Assembly (NCBI GenBank): GCA_001643475.1
Contig: LXTK01000163.1
Location: forward strand, 1-13,048
From: Proteobacteria bacterium SPGG2
Lineage (GTDB): Bacteria; Pseudomonadota; Gammaproteobacteria; Acidiferrobacterales; SPGG2
Length of the DNA stretch: 13,048 nucleotides
Direction: 5' to 3'
In this document: in pieces, positions 1 to 8,074 of the stretch
Layout of the letters: each line of letters opens with the position of its first letter
Position numbering within the stretch: the stretch's first letter is position 1
The notes under the pieces: model-generated
Database searches by the model: none
The model's input: the letters and a program-made list of their open reading frames with translations, nothing else
Told to the model about the DNA's origin: nothing
Program-made: the position numbers and the translations under genes

Positions 1-1077
1 AATAAAATCTGCCGTCAATCCACTGCGCTCAACCAATGTATCAATCGTCGCCGGATCATACCCGAGATGATCTAGCAGTTCTCTCATCTTCGGATTCTGA
101 ATCTCCGAATGTTGATCCTGCCTTTTCGCTACCGGCTGTTGTGTGAGCGGCGTAAGTGCACTGATCTCTTCAATCACATCTTGTGCTGTCTCTACAAGTT
201 TAGCGCCTTGCCGAATAAGTGAATGGCACCCGCGAGCTTGGGGTGCGTGAATCGAGCCCGGCACCGCGAACACCTCGCGACCCTGCTCAGCCGCACAGCG
301 GGCTGTAATCAACGAACCACTACGAATCGTCGCTTCAACCACCAGTGTTCCTAGACCAAGACCACTTATGATGCGATTACGTCTCGGGAAATGTTCCGCT
401 TTAGGTGGTGTACCTAGTTCGAACTCCGAAATAAGCGCCCCGTTCTCAACGATCCGCCTCGCCAATTCACGGTGGCGGGCGGGATAAACTTGATCAACGC
501 CACTCCCTAAAACGGCAATGGTACGACCGCCGGCTTCAAGTGCACCCTCGTGGGCAGCGCCGTCTACGCCTAGCGCCAGACCGCTGGTAACCGTGAGCCC
601 ACTATGGCTAAGGGCGCGTGCAAACGAAGCAGCATTTTCGAGCCCACTGGGGGTAGGGTTGCGGCTACCCACGATCGCCAGCTGCGGCGTGACCAGCTGC
701 TCGCGATCACCGACGACAAACAAGATCACGGGTGGTCGGGCAATCTCGCGTAGTAGCTGCGGATAATCCGAATCGTGAAAAGTGACCAGATGGTGGTTGG
801 CTTGCTGCAGCCAGTCTAGGGTGGACTCCAAGGCGCTGGTGGTAGCCCCTCTCAGGATCGCATCAACGACTGGCGCTTGATCACCGGTGAGCACGGAGTG
901 TAACTCTGATCGCGAGGCCAAGAACACGGCCTGCACGCTCTCAAAGTGCTGAAACAAGGCGTCTAAAGAGGTCGCACTGAGGCCGGCGACACGTTGCAAC
1001 GCCAACCAGCAGCGCAATGCGTCCGGGTTCAAATTCTCGTTCTTGGTGTCAGACGACCCAATGGGTCGGAATGTCAA
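1..1077 (-). CDS. dprA: DNA processing protein DprA (Smf), 3' end cut off by window edge
   Basis: DprA binds single-stranded DNA in the cytoplasm during natural transformation and loads RecA on it; many non-competent bacteria also keep it. The minus strand is open for 359 codons from a TTG at 1077 to the left edge. Visible landmarks: a short N-terminal helical region; the Rossmann-like core with GSRNPTPSG (residues 137-145), SGLALGVDGAAH (165-176), a GSGVDQVYP stretch and FPRRNR (230-235); then EATIRSGSLITA and VFAVPG. The last visible residues (LGYDPATIDTLVERSG) look like the start of the C-terminal winged-helix (DML1-like) domain. Compared with the usual 360-390 residues, perhaps a few tens are missing beyond the edge. 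No ATG or GTG lies in frame between the upstream in-frame TAG and the conserved region, so TTG 1077 is preferred; a second TTG at 1032 is possible. It is probably co-transcribed with the LysM gene upstream. Confidence 0.93.
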   Translation of the reverse strand, partial: MTFRPIGSSDTKNENLNPDALRCWLALQRVAGLSATSLDALFQHFESVQAVFLASRSELHSVLTGDQAPVVDAILRGATTSALESTLDWLQQANHHLVTFHDSDYPQLLREIARPPVILFVVGDREQLVTPQLAIVGSRNPTPSGLENAASFARALSHSGLTVTSGLALGVDGAAHEGALEAGGRTIAVLGSGVDQVYPARHRELARRIVENGALISEFELGTPPKAEHFPRRNRIISGLGLGTLVVEATIRSGSLITARCAAEQGREVFAVPGSIHAPQARGCHSLIRQGAKLVETAQDVIEEISALTPLTQQPVAKRQDQHSEIQNPKMRELLDHLGYDPATIDTLVERSGLTADFI

Positions 1078-1088
1078 ATAATGCCTTA
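1078..1088 (-). promoter_or_regulatory. Ribosome binding site deciding the TTG start of dprA, overlapping the LysM gene stop
   Basis: On the minus strand, AAGG (1087-1084) starts inside the TAA stop of the LysM gene (1088-1086) and lies 6 nt before TTG 1077. This Shine-Dalgarno-like spacing supports the TTG start and suggests coupling of dprA translation to termination of the upstream gene. Confidence 0.5.
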
Positions 1089-2276
1089 AGGCGTTTCCAC
1101 GGCATCCAGAATATGGACCGGTTGGCTAGCGTTCATTATTAGCCCATAGCTGAGCTTTTCATACGGTCGGAATATCATCATTAGGCCAGATTCTTCATCC
1201 GGAAGCGCATACTTTTTTCGCGTCACCGGATCTTTGCGCTTGCCGACGTGGCGCATGATGCGCAACACATGACCCTCTTCAATGCCATCTCGGCGACCAA
1301 GATTCACGCTCACGATGGTGAACGGGCCGACCTCGGACACGGCGTTGAGCGCCGTTACGATGCGCCCCCTGAGGTCGGTCTTCGGCACATGTGGAAAATA
1401 GTAAGGCAGCGGCGCTTTGAGTGGTGCCACCAATAGGTGGTCGCGCGGAAGAATCTCTTGCTTTACCTTGGTGACCACGAATTTAGCGGGGTCACCGGCT
1501 TTGAGCAGTTTCGCGTCGCCGAGATAGATGGCCTCATAGCCCAGCAACTTCTTGGTGTCAGGGTCTTTGATCTTCTTGCCCTTGCGATAGAGCATATAGA
1601 ACTCGGCATCGGGATTTTCGGGCAACCCGCGGGCATAAAATTCGTCGTGATCCCCGAGCGCAATACGATCGTCCAAACCAATGGTGACATAGCCGGATTT
1701 TTCCAGCTGATCGTCATCGACAAACAGCGGTCGGCTCAAGAAGGGCAAAATGATCTCGGGAGATAGGGTAGGAATAGGCTGAGCCAAAGGTCTGCTCAGC
1801 ACCCTAGGCGAGAGTCTGACAACCCTACCGTTCGGCGCCCCTGCAACCCCTTCAAGCACCTCTGATATGGGTAGATCCTGGTCGACCAATGGTACTTCGC
1901 CTGGTACTTCGCCTGGTACTTCGCCCGGCTGCACTGGCATCGGCTGACCACCTCGGACCACGGTGAGCTCGGGCTGCCCATCTACGAAACGCAGCACGAT
2001 TACATCGCCCGGGTAAATAAGGTGTGGATTAGCAATCTGCTCGTTGATCTTCCAGATCCGCGGCCAGTGCCAAGGCGTTCGCAAAAAGCGGGTCGAAATA
2101 TCCCAGAGGGTGTCCCCGTTTACGACCGTATAACGGGTGGGATAATCGGGCTGCAGCTGAACGATATCGCCGGACTCGATGACCTTAACCTGCTCATTCT
2201 GGCCTGAGCTCGTCGCCGGCAACGCGACCACAGCGGCCACGACCAGGCTAAAGAGCGGGTTCCGAAGTGCTGACAT
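1086..2276 (-). CDS. tsaP: LysM domain protein, TsaP-like (type IV pilus secretin-associated)
   Basis: 396 residues. Residues 1-25 form a typical signal peptide (short basic start, LVVAAVVALPATSSG), so the protein is exported. A LysM peptidoglycan-binding domain covers about 49-97 (YTVVNGDTLWDIS, then NPHLIYPGDVIVL). A proline- and acid-rich linker follows, with three PGEV repeats (117-128). The C-terminal half (about 185-396) is the conserved part of this family and has no catalytic motif I can name. Proteins of this shape next to dprA and def in Pseudomonas (PA0020) are TsaP homologues; TsaP anchors the PilQ secretin of type IV pili to peptidoglycan. That role is inferred from family and position, as no pilus gene is in the window. 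The ATG at 2276 lacks a strong ribosome binding site, but the signal peptide begins right after it. LysM assignment is very secure; TsaP is less so. Confidence 0.85.
   Translation of the reverse strand: MSALRNPLFSLVVAAVVALPATSSGQNEQVKVIESGDIVQLQPDYPTRYTVVNGDTLWDISTRFLRTPWHWPRIWKINEQIANPHLIYPGDVIVLRFVDGQPELTVVRGGQPMPVQPGEVPGEVPGEVPLVDQDLPISEVLEGVAGAPNGRVVRLSPRVLSRPLAQPIPTLSPEIILPFLSRPLFVDDDQLEKSGYVTIGLDDRIALGDHDEFYARGLPENPDAEFYMLYRKGKKIKDPDTKKLLGYEAIYLGDAKLLKAGDPAKFVVTKVKQEILPRDHLLVAPLKAPLPYYFPHVPKTDLRGRIVTALNAVSEVGPFTIVSVNLGRRDGIEEGHVLRIMRHVGKRKDPVTRKKYALPDEESGLMMIFRPYEKLSYGLIMNASQPVHILDAVETP
1891..1926. repeat. 12-bp tandem repeat, 3 copies, inside the LysM gene
   Basis: The plus-strand unit GGTACTTCGCCT occurs at 1891-1902 and 1903-1914, and with one change (final C) at 1915-1926. 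On the coding strand it encodes three PGEV units, residues 117-128, in the linker between the LysM domain and the C-terminal domain. The unit length is a multiple of three, so copy number can change without a frameshift. Confidence 0.95.
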
Positions 2277-2345
2277 ATTATTTATATTTGGAGTAGGTCC
2301 CTTCGCCGCTGAGTGTAGTCCATAATTTCGGCGTTAGCCAACAGC

Positions 2346-2374
2346 TATATATAGAAAATCGTGTTTTTATTCAA
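2346..2374 (-). promoter_or_regulatory. Candidate sigma-70 promoter for the LysM-dprA unit
   Basis: In the 177-bp divergent spacer (2277-2453) the minus strand carries TTGAAT (2374-2369), a 17-bp spacer and TATATA (2351-2346). Transcription would start about 60 nt before the LysM ATG. The -10 lies inside a perfect palindrome CTATATATAG (2345-2354). A second, weaker pair (TTGGCT, 18 bp, TACACT) lies nearer the gene. I found no convincing -35/-10 pair for def on the plus strand. Based on consensus match only. Confidence 0.4.
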
Positions 2375-2453
2375 TAGTATCTGGATCGGACGTAAACCAC
2401 TTTCATAAGAACTGAAACCAAAGCAATCAAATACCAGTCTAACGGGCTCAACT

Positions 2454-2957
2454 ATGGCGATACGCAAGATTCTTCACTATCCAGACCCCCGGCTACGCCG
2501 AAAGGCATTACCGGTAGACACCGTCGACGGTGAGATACGGACGCTGATCGATGAGTTGGCGGAAACCATGTATCAAGCCCCTGGTATGGGCCTGGCCGCA
2601 CCCCAAATCGACGTTAGCAAACGCGTATTCGTCATCGACATCTCCGAGGCAAGAAATGACCTACGAGTGTTGGTCAACCCCGAGCTCTTGACCCAGAAGG
2701 GTGAGCAAACAATGGAAGAGGGTTGCTTATCGGTGCCCGGCGTTTACGAGGAGGTGACTCGGGCCGAAAAAGTCACGGTGCGGGCCCTGGGCGGTGATGG
2801 CAAACCGTTCGAGCTAGAAGCCGATGGGCTGCTGGCTACCTGCGTGCAGCATGAAATCGACCACCTGGATGGCAAGCTGTTCGTGGATTATCTCTCTCGC
2901 CTGAAGCAACAAAGGGTCCGCAAGAAACTCGCGAAACAACAGCGATTGGTGATGTAG
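2454..2957 (+). CDS. def: Peptide deformylase
   Basis: Removes the formyl group from the N-terminal methionine of nascent proteins at the ribosome exit; a cytoplasmic Fe2+ (or Zn2+) hydrolase. All three family motifs are present: GMGLAAPQ (44-51), EGCLSVP (89-95) and QHEIDHLDG (132-140). The metal ligands are C91, H133 and H137, and the catalytic glutamate is E134. At 167 residues it matches the usual bacterial enzyme (168 in E. coli). The start MAIRKILHYPDPRLR is typical of gammaproteobacterial Def. The upstream ribosome binding site is weak. It is the first gene of the long rightward series and is followed 16 nt later by fmt, its classical partner. Confidence 0.98.
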   Translation: MAIRKILHYPDPRLRRKALPVDTVDGEIRTLIDELAETMYQAPGMGLAAPQIDVSKRVFVIDISEARNDLRVLVNPELLTQKGEQTMEEGCLSVPGVYEEVTRAEKVTVRALGGDGKPFELEADGLLATCVQHEIDHLDGKLFVDYLSRLKQQRVRKKLAKQQRLVM

Positions 2958-2973
2958 GACCACCTGCCAGACC

Positions 2974-3912
2974 TTGAACATTGTTTTCGCTGGGACTCCC
3001 GACTTTGCTGTGCCGGTGCTACGGGCGCTGGCCGAGGACAACCAATACCGTATTTTAGCCGTATACACACAGCCGGATCGCCGTGCTGGGCGTGGCCAGC
3101 GACTACAGGCCAGCGCCGCCAAACAAGTCGCGAGCGAGCTTGGGCTCACGGTTCAACAACCCTTCAAGCTCGACGACCACGCGGTCTCCGAGCTGCAGGC
3201 GTTGCAACCAGATGTCATCGTCGTCGTGGCCTACGGCCTCATCCTGCCGAAAGCAGTGCTTGAGCTATCCCCGTATGGTTGCGTCAATGTCCATGCCTCA
3301 CTGTTACCCCGCTGGCGCGGCGCCGCTCCCGTCGCCCGGGCCATCGAAGCGGGCGACAGCACCACCGGCGTAACCATCATGCAAATGGATGAGGGATTGG
3401 ATACGGGGCCAATTCTCGATCAGAGCTCGTTGCCCATCGGTGACACCGACACATCACAAACGCTGCATGACCGCCTCGCCGAACTAGGCGCCGAGCGAAT
3501 GTTGGATACACTCGAGAGGTTGGCGGCTGGCAACATCACAGCTCATCCGCAGGATGAAACCCTTGCGAGTTATGCGCGTAAGTTGAAGAAGCAAGAGGCG
3601 ATGCTGAATTGGGCTGAGCCAGCGAGTCGACTAGATCGCAAGATTCGCGCCTTTAATCCGCGACCAGTCGCCCATACTCGGTTTCGGCAGCGTGGTCTAC
3701 GAGTATGGGAGGCGCGGCCGCGCGAATGGGATCATGCGTCACCGTCGGCAGTGCCGGGCGAAGTGGTGGCAATCGATCGCGATGGGATACATGTGCTATC
3801 GGGTAACGGCGTTTTGTCGCTCCGTCAGCTGCAACTCGAGGGCGGTAAGCCAATCAGCGCTGAGGCCTTTATTAACGGTCACGCACTGGCCCCCGGGGAA
3901 CGCCTAGGATAA
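2974..3912 (+). CDS. fmt: Methionyl-tRNA formyltransferase
   Basis: Transfers a formyl group from 10-formyltetrahydrofolate to Met-tRNA(fMet), enabling initiation and later removal by Def. 312 residues, typical length. The N-terminal catalytic Rossmann domain begins at once with NIVFAGTPDFA; the catalytic triad is N105, H107 (NVHASLLPRWRG, 105-116) and D143 (MDEGLDTGPIL). The C-terminal OB-like tRNA-binding domain runs from about 206, with the AFNPRP motif (227-232) where AFNPWP is more usual. The start is TTG: the frame has a TGA at 2950-2952, and between it and the conserved N-terminus there is no ATG or GTG. No strong Shine-Dalgarno lies at standard spacing (AGGA at 2956-2959 is too far), so initiation may rely on coupling to def. 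Confidence 0.97.
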   Translation: MNIVFAGTPDFAVPVLRALAEDNQYRILAVYTQPDRRAGRGQRLQASAAKQVASELGLTVQQPFKLDDHAVSELQALQPDVIVVVAYGLILPKAVLELSPYGCVNVHASLLPRWRGAAPVARAIEAGDSTTGVTIMQMDEGLDTGPILDQSSLPIGDTDTSQTLHDRLAELGAERMLDTLERLAAGNITAHPQDETLASYARKLKKQEAMLNWAEPASRLDRKIRAFNPRPVAHTRFRQRGLRVWEARPREWDHASPSAVPGEVVAIDRDGIHVLSGNGVLSLRQLQLEGGKPISAEAFINGHALAPGERLG

Positions 3913-3928
3913 TGCTAATCGCCCACGG

Positions 3929-5254
3929 GTGGTTGCGTTGAGTAGATCCACGGCCATACGTGTAACAGTAGCTCGACTGGTAAGTGCGGTCATCCATGAC
4001 AATGAGTCGCTTGATACCGCCCTGCGGCAGGCGCTACTGTCACAACAAAAAGGATCTGCACGCGATGACGCGGCCCTTATTCAGGAAATGGCCTACGGCA
4101 CCCTGCGTTGGTCGCCACAGCTTGAAGCAGTAGCAGGTGAGTTGCTCGAACGACCCTTGAAGCCGAAAGACCACGACGTCCATGTGCTATTACTGGTCGG
4201 GCTCTATCAACTCATGCACATGCGGCTAAAACCCTATGCGGCCGTCACAGAAACAGTGGCCGCCGCTGAAGGCTTGGGCAAACCGTGGTGCAAAGGCCTG
4301 ATAAACGCCTGCTTGCGCGCCTTCTTACGCGATCGCGAGAGCTTGCTCAACAAACTCGAACACCACCCGGCAAGTGCCACTAACCACCCGCTGTGGTTAC
4401 TGACACAGATTCAACAGGCCTGGCCTGAACATTGGCAAGCGATCGTGAATGCCAACAATGAGCGCCCGCCCATGACATTGCGGGTGAACCTGCTGCGCAA
4501 TTCTCGCGAGGCTTATCTACGAACACTGCACGACGCCTCACTATCCGCAACTGTAGTCGAACAAACCGACTGTGGTCTCACCCTCGACCAACCGGTACCA
4601 GTCACGGTCCTACCGCAATTCGCGCAAGGCAGCGTATCGGTTCAAGACGCCGGCGCCCAGCTTGCAGCCCCGCTGCTCCAACTCAAACCAAGTCAGCGTG
4701 CGCTCGATGCCTGTGCGGCACCGGGTGGCAAGCTGTGCCATATGCTAGAGCGTTGCCCCAGGACCGACATTGTCGCGTTGGAAAAAGATCCGGCACGAAT
4801 TGCTTTGATTGAGGAGAACCTAGCCCGATTGCAGTTACACGCCACAGTTGTTGTCGGTGATGCCGCCAACCCTAACAGCTGGTGGGACGACCAACAATTC
4901 GATTGCATTCTCGCCGATGTCCCTTGCTCGACAACGGGGGTTGTGCGGCGACATCCCGATATTAAGGTGCGCCGTAACACAGATGATCTGCGTAGGCTAA
5001 CCGCCATCCAATCCAACATCATTGAGGGCCTGTGGCCCTTGGTGCGCAGCGGCGGTAAGCTCTTATACGTGACCTGCTCGATCCTCGCAGCGGAGAATGA
5101 AGGCCAAATGAGCACTTTTCTGGCCCGTCACGCCGATGCCGCAACCGTTGCCTTATCGCTACCGGTTGGTATTCCAAGGAAACTCGGCATCCAGCTGCTA
5201 CCGGGACAACAGGGTATGGATGGGTTTTATTATGCGTGCCTACAGAAGAAGTAA
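3929..5254 (+). CDS. rsmB: 16S rRNA m5C967 methyltransferase RsmB
   Basis: Methylates C967 (E. coli numbering) of 16S rRNA with S-adenosylmethionine. 441 residues in two parts: an N-terminal NusB-like RNA-binding domain (about 10-140) and the catalytic Rossmann domain (about 235-441). The SAM site is DACAAPGGK (260-268). The two cysteines of RNA m5C methyltransferases are C333 (ADVPCSTTGVVRRHPDI, motif IV) and C383 (VTCSI, motif VI, nucleophile by family knowledge). The start is GTG at 3929, the first possible start after an in-frame TAG at 3905-3907; TTG 3938 is an alternative. Its 3' end overlaps the next gene by 23 nt. The def-fmt-rsmB order is widespread in gammaproteobacteria. Confidence 0.96.
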   Translation: MVALSRSTAIRVTVARLVSAVIHDNESLDTALRQALLSQQKGSARDDAALIQEMAYGTLRWSPQLEAVAGELLERPLKPKDHDVHVLLLVGLYQLMHMRLKPYAAVTETVAAAEGLGKPWCKGLINACLRAFLRDRESLLNKLEHHPASATNHPLWLLTQIQQAWPEHWQAIVNANNERPPMTLRVNLLRNSREAYLRTLHDASLSATVVEQTDCGLTLDQPVPVTVLPQFAQGSVSVQDAGAQLAAPLLQLKPSQRALDACAAPGGKLCHMLERCPRTDIVALEKDPARIALIEENLARLQLHATVVVGDAANPNSWWDDQQFDCILADVPCSTTGVVRRHPDIKVRRNTDDLRRLTAIQSNIIEGLWPLVRSGGKLLYVTCSILAAENEGQMSTFLARHADAATVALSLPVGIPRKLGIQLLPGQQGMDGFYYACLQKK

Positions 5255-5801
5255 TTGGCTCACAGCCGCGACGTTAATCGCCGCCCTAAGCGCCTCGGTA
5301 GCCGATGCTGAGTTTACGGTGACAAACGTCGAACCACGCCTGGCGGCCGAAGCGCTTGTGCTCTCTGGTGCGCTCGATTTAGGGTTATCTGCCAAGGTAG
5401 AGGAGGCCCTGAGCAAGGGTATACCCATGGATGTGATAATCGACATCAGCCTCTACCGGGAGCGGCCTGTGATGTGGGACGCGCGTATTCAGACGTGGGT
5501 GTTGCGACGCCGGATCAGTTACCATGCGTTATCGCGCCAATATCTGTTGATGGGGCATAGGCCGGACGCGGCCGCGGTTGAGAGCTTCGTGTCCTTGCAG
5601 TTGGCGCTTACAAGCATGGGTTCGCTTGATGAACTGAGTTTTCCCCTTAGCCGGGAGCTCGATAGCGATTCCAATTATTATGTGGAAGTACGTGCAAGCC
5701 TTGATATTGAATCACTGCCGGCGCCGCTACGCCCAGTGGCCTATACATCACTGGCTTGGCACTTGAGCAGCGGGTGGACGGAATGGCACGTACAACGTTA
5801 A
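5232..5801 (+). CDS. DUF4390 family exported protein
   Basis: 189 residues from ATG 5232. A signal peptide is clear: basic MRAYRRSNW, hydrophobic core to about 23, likely cut after ADA (26), so the mature protein should be periplasmic. The rest matches DUF4390 as I know it: beta-rich, with GIPMDVIIDISLYRER (63-78) and a C-terminal LRPVAYTSLAWHLSSGW stretch (166-182). Function is unknown. Such genes commonly sit between rsmB and an NtrY-like kinase, which hints at a link to the sensor's periplasmic side (inference). ATG 5232 has GGATGGG 7 nt upstream; ATG 5220, with AGGG upstream, would add four residues. The gene starts inside rsmB (23-nt overlap) and ends inside ntrY (19-nt overlap), so all three are probably translationally coupled. 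Confidence 0.88.
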   Translation: MRAYRRSNWLTAATLIAALSASVADAEFTVTNVEPRLAAEALVLSGALDLGLSAKVEEALSKGIPMDVIIDISLYRERPVMWDARIQTWVLRRRISYHALSRQYLLMGHRPDAAAVESFVSLQLALTSMGSLDELSFPLSRELDSDSNYYVEVRASLDIESLPAPLRPVAYTSLAWHLSSGWTEWHVQR

Positions 5802-8074
5802 TCCGCTATGCCACCGGTGTAGTTCCGCTTGCGGTTCTTTCAGTATTATTGATGGTCGCGCTTTTCATGATGAACGCGGCGACCCAGAATTCAGAGCTAT
5901 TCGGGCGTTTGTACTCTTTGCTGCTGGTCATCAATATCGCCGGCATCATTCTGCTCTTAACCCTTATCCTCATAAACCTATATCGGCTAGCGGTGCAGTT
6001 TCGCACGCGCGTCATGGGTTCGCGTTTGACGCTGCGCCTATTTGGCATGTTCGTATTGCTCGCTGTGATCCCCGTATCGGTGGTGCTGTTCTTCTCTTTA
6101 CAGGCGGTAAACAAGGGCATCGATAGTTGGTTCGACGTGAGTACCGAAAAGGCCCTAGATGATGCGCTGCTCTTGGGCCGCACCGCGCTCGATGCCATAA
6201 GACAGGATTTGGTAAAGACCGGCCAGGATACGGCACTGGAACTTGAAGACACACCGGTCAAGTTGGTGTTGCCCGCCCTCGACTTCTTGCGCGAGAAGCA
6301 CGATGTGGCAGAGCTGACCTTGTTCTCGCAAAACGGTGAGATTATTGCCGCGAGCGGTCAGGCGGGGCCAAGTACCGGCACGCTGCTCCCTGACCGACCC
6401 AACGAAACCATTCTGTCTCGAGTTCGACAGGGTCAAGTCTATGCCAATCTCGATCCCATCTCGGCTGGGGATCTTCAACTGCGGGTGGTAGTACCCGTCT
6501 ATTCCCGTGAAATCGGAGCACCGATTCGCATTTTACAACTCTTGCAGCCACTTCCTATACGCTACGCCAAACTTGGCCAGAGCGTGCAGGCAGCGTTTGC
6601 TGAATACGAGAAATTGGTTTATCTGCGCGGTCCCCTGAAATTCGGTTTTACCTTGACACTCAGTCTGGTAGCGCTACTAACCGTCTTGATATCGATATGG
6701 GCAGCCATCTTCTCAGCCCGCCACCTAGTAGCGCCAATTCGTGATCTCGCCGCTGGTACGCACGCCGTCGCACAGGGTGACTATAGCCAGCAATTGCCGG
6801 TGCAAAGCCGAGACGAGTTTGGCGTACTGGTGCAGTCGTTTAACGACATGACACGAAAGATCCACAATGCCCAGGGCCAAATAAAGCGCAGCCAGGCGGA
6901 AGCGGAAATGCAGCGTACTTACCTGGAGACGGTGTTGACACACCTTTCCTCCGGGGTTTTATCGTTTGATCGGCGTAACTGCCTGCGCACCCACAATGCA
7001 GCGGCGGCGCAGATCCTGCGCATGGATTTGGGACCCGTCGAGGGAAAATCGCTGCTCTGGCTTTGGAAGTCCCAGCCGCAGATTGCAGATTTCTGTCATG
7101 CAATCCGCGATGCTAGCGAGAAAGGTCGGGCTGAGTGGCAAACAGAAGTAACCTCGGCCGGGCAATCGGGCAAGCGAACGCTGATACTACGCGGCACGAC
7201 GCTGCCCCGGATCGGACGAAGAAAGGGTGGTTATGTCGTCGTATTCGATGATGTCACCGCCTTGATGCAAGCCGAGCGCGACGCCGCCTGGCGCGAGGTC
7301 GCACGACGACTCGCGCATGAGATCAAAAATCCGCTTACCCCTATCCAACTGTCGGCAGAGCGTATCCGACGAAAATGCATGAGTGGCCTCGCACACGCGG
7401 AACAAATGACCATGGATCGGGCCACCCGCACCATCGTCGAGCAGGTAGAAGCACTGAAGTCCATGATCAATGCCTTCTCCGACTATGCCCGGCCGGCGCA
7501 GATGCAGACACAACCCATGGACCTCAATGACTTGATTCGCGATGTGGTAGAACTTTACGGGGGCCGCACATCAAAACGCCCAACGGGGTCCATCGACCGC
7601 AATGACTCCACCCCGACCCAACCACCGGCTGTTAAGCTCAGCCTCGACCCAGACTTGCCCAACATCACTGCCGATCCGGGACGCTGGCGGCAGGTGTTGC
7701 ATAACCTGCTGTTGAACGCTCGGGACGCACTGGCAAGTAATGAAAAACCTTTAATTTGTATCAATACTCGTCTAGTAGAATACGCAAGAGAAAGCTTTGT
7801 GGAATTGGTTATTGAAGATAATGGCCCTGGTTTCCCAGAAAGCCTAATGGACCAGATGTTCGAGCCCTACGTCACGACCAGTGACAAGGGCACTGGTCTT
7901 GGGCTTGCCATTGTCAAAAAAATAGTCGAGGAGCACAGTGGTACATTGTTCGCGGAGAACCTTGTCGATGGCGGTGCGCGCATCACGATTCGCGTACCCG
8001 TTGGTGAAACTGCTTCACTGCATAACGGCGGCTTTAGTCGACCAACTAGTGATTTTAAAGAGAAACGGGCATGA
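5783..8074 (+). CDS. ntrY: NtrY-type membrane sensor histidine kinase
   Basis: 763 residues from ATG 5783; a TTG at 5756 would add nine. Architecture: TM1 about 10-32, TM2 46-67, TM3 85-107, a periplasmic sensor domain about 108-287, TM4 288-310, HAMP about 311-361, a PAS-like domain about 380-490, then the kinase core. The DHp motif AWREVARRLAHEIKNPLTPI carries the phosphorylated H512. The ATPase has an N-box (LLLNARDA, N645), G1 (EDNGPGF, from about 678) and G2 (GTGLGLA, 703-709). The sequence around the histidine and the helices before HAMP match the NtrY family. It should autophosphorylate and pass the phosphate to NtrX, whose ATG overlaps this stop codon (ATGA, 8071-8074). The signal sensed is unknown; NtrYX systems elsewhere are tied to nitrogen, redox or envelope responses. 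A stretch around 7740-7840 is much more AT-rich than the rest of the gene. Confidence 0.92.
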   Translation: MARTTLIRYATGVVPLAVLSVLLMVALFMMNAATQNSELFGRLYSLLLVINIAGIILLLTLILINLYRLAVQFRTRVMGSRLTLRLFGMFVLLAVIPVSVVLFFSLQAVNKGIDSWFDVSTEKALDDALLLGRTALDAIRQDLVKTGQDTALELEDTPVKLVLPALDFLREKHDVAELTLFSQNGEIIAASGQAGPSTGTLLPDRPNETILSRVRQGQVYANLDPISAGDLQLRVVVPVYSREIGAPIRILQLLQPLPIRYAKLGQSVQAAFAEYEKLVYLRGPLKFGFTLTLSLVALLTVLISIWAAIFSARHLVAPIRDLAAGTHAVAQGDYSQQLPVQSRDEFGVLVQSFNDMTRKIHNAQGQIKRSQAEAEMQRTYLETVLTHLSSGVLSFDRRNCLRTHNAAAAQILRMDLGPVEGKSLLWLWKSQPQIADFCHAIRDASEKGRAEWQTEVTSAGQSGKRTLILRGTTLPRIGRRKGGYVVVFDDVTALMQAERDAAWREVARRLAHEIKNPLTPIQLSAERIRRKCMSGLAHAEQMTMDRATRTIVEQVEALKSMINAFSDYARPAQMQTQPMDLNDLIRDVVELYGGRTSKRPTGSIDRNDSTPTQPPAVKLSLDPDLPNITADPGRWRQVLHNLLLNARDALASNEKPLICINTRLVEYARESFVELVIEDNGPGFPESLMDQMFEPYVTTSDKGTGLGLAIVKKIVEEHSGTLFAENLVDGGARITIRVPVGETASLHNGGFSRPTSDFKEKRA

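Noticed and set aside
518..766. Plus-strand open frame of 82 codons
   Set aside because: Antisense to the conserved DprA core (SGLALGVDGAAH and GSRNP motifs); low-complexity Ser/Pro/Ala-rich translation typical of a shadow frame.
1437..1766. Plus-strand open frame of 109 codons
   Set aside because: Lies wholly antisense to the conserved C-terminal half of the LysM gene and has no recognisable features.
5136..5231. Upstream extension of the DUF4390 gene to 5136
   Set aside because: The extra residues lie before an obvious signal peptide and fall inside the conserved 3' end of rsmB; good ribosome binding sites precede 5232 and 5220 instead.
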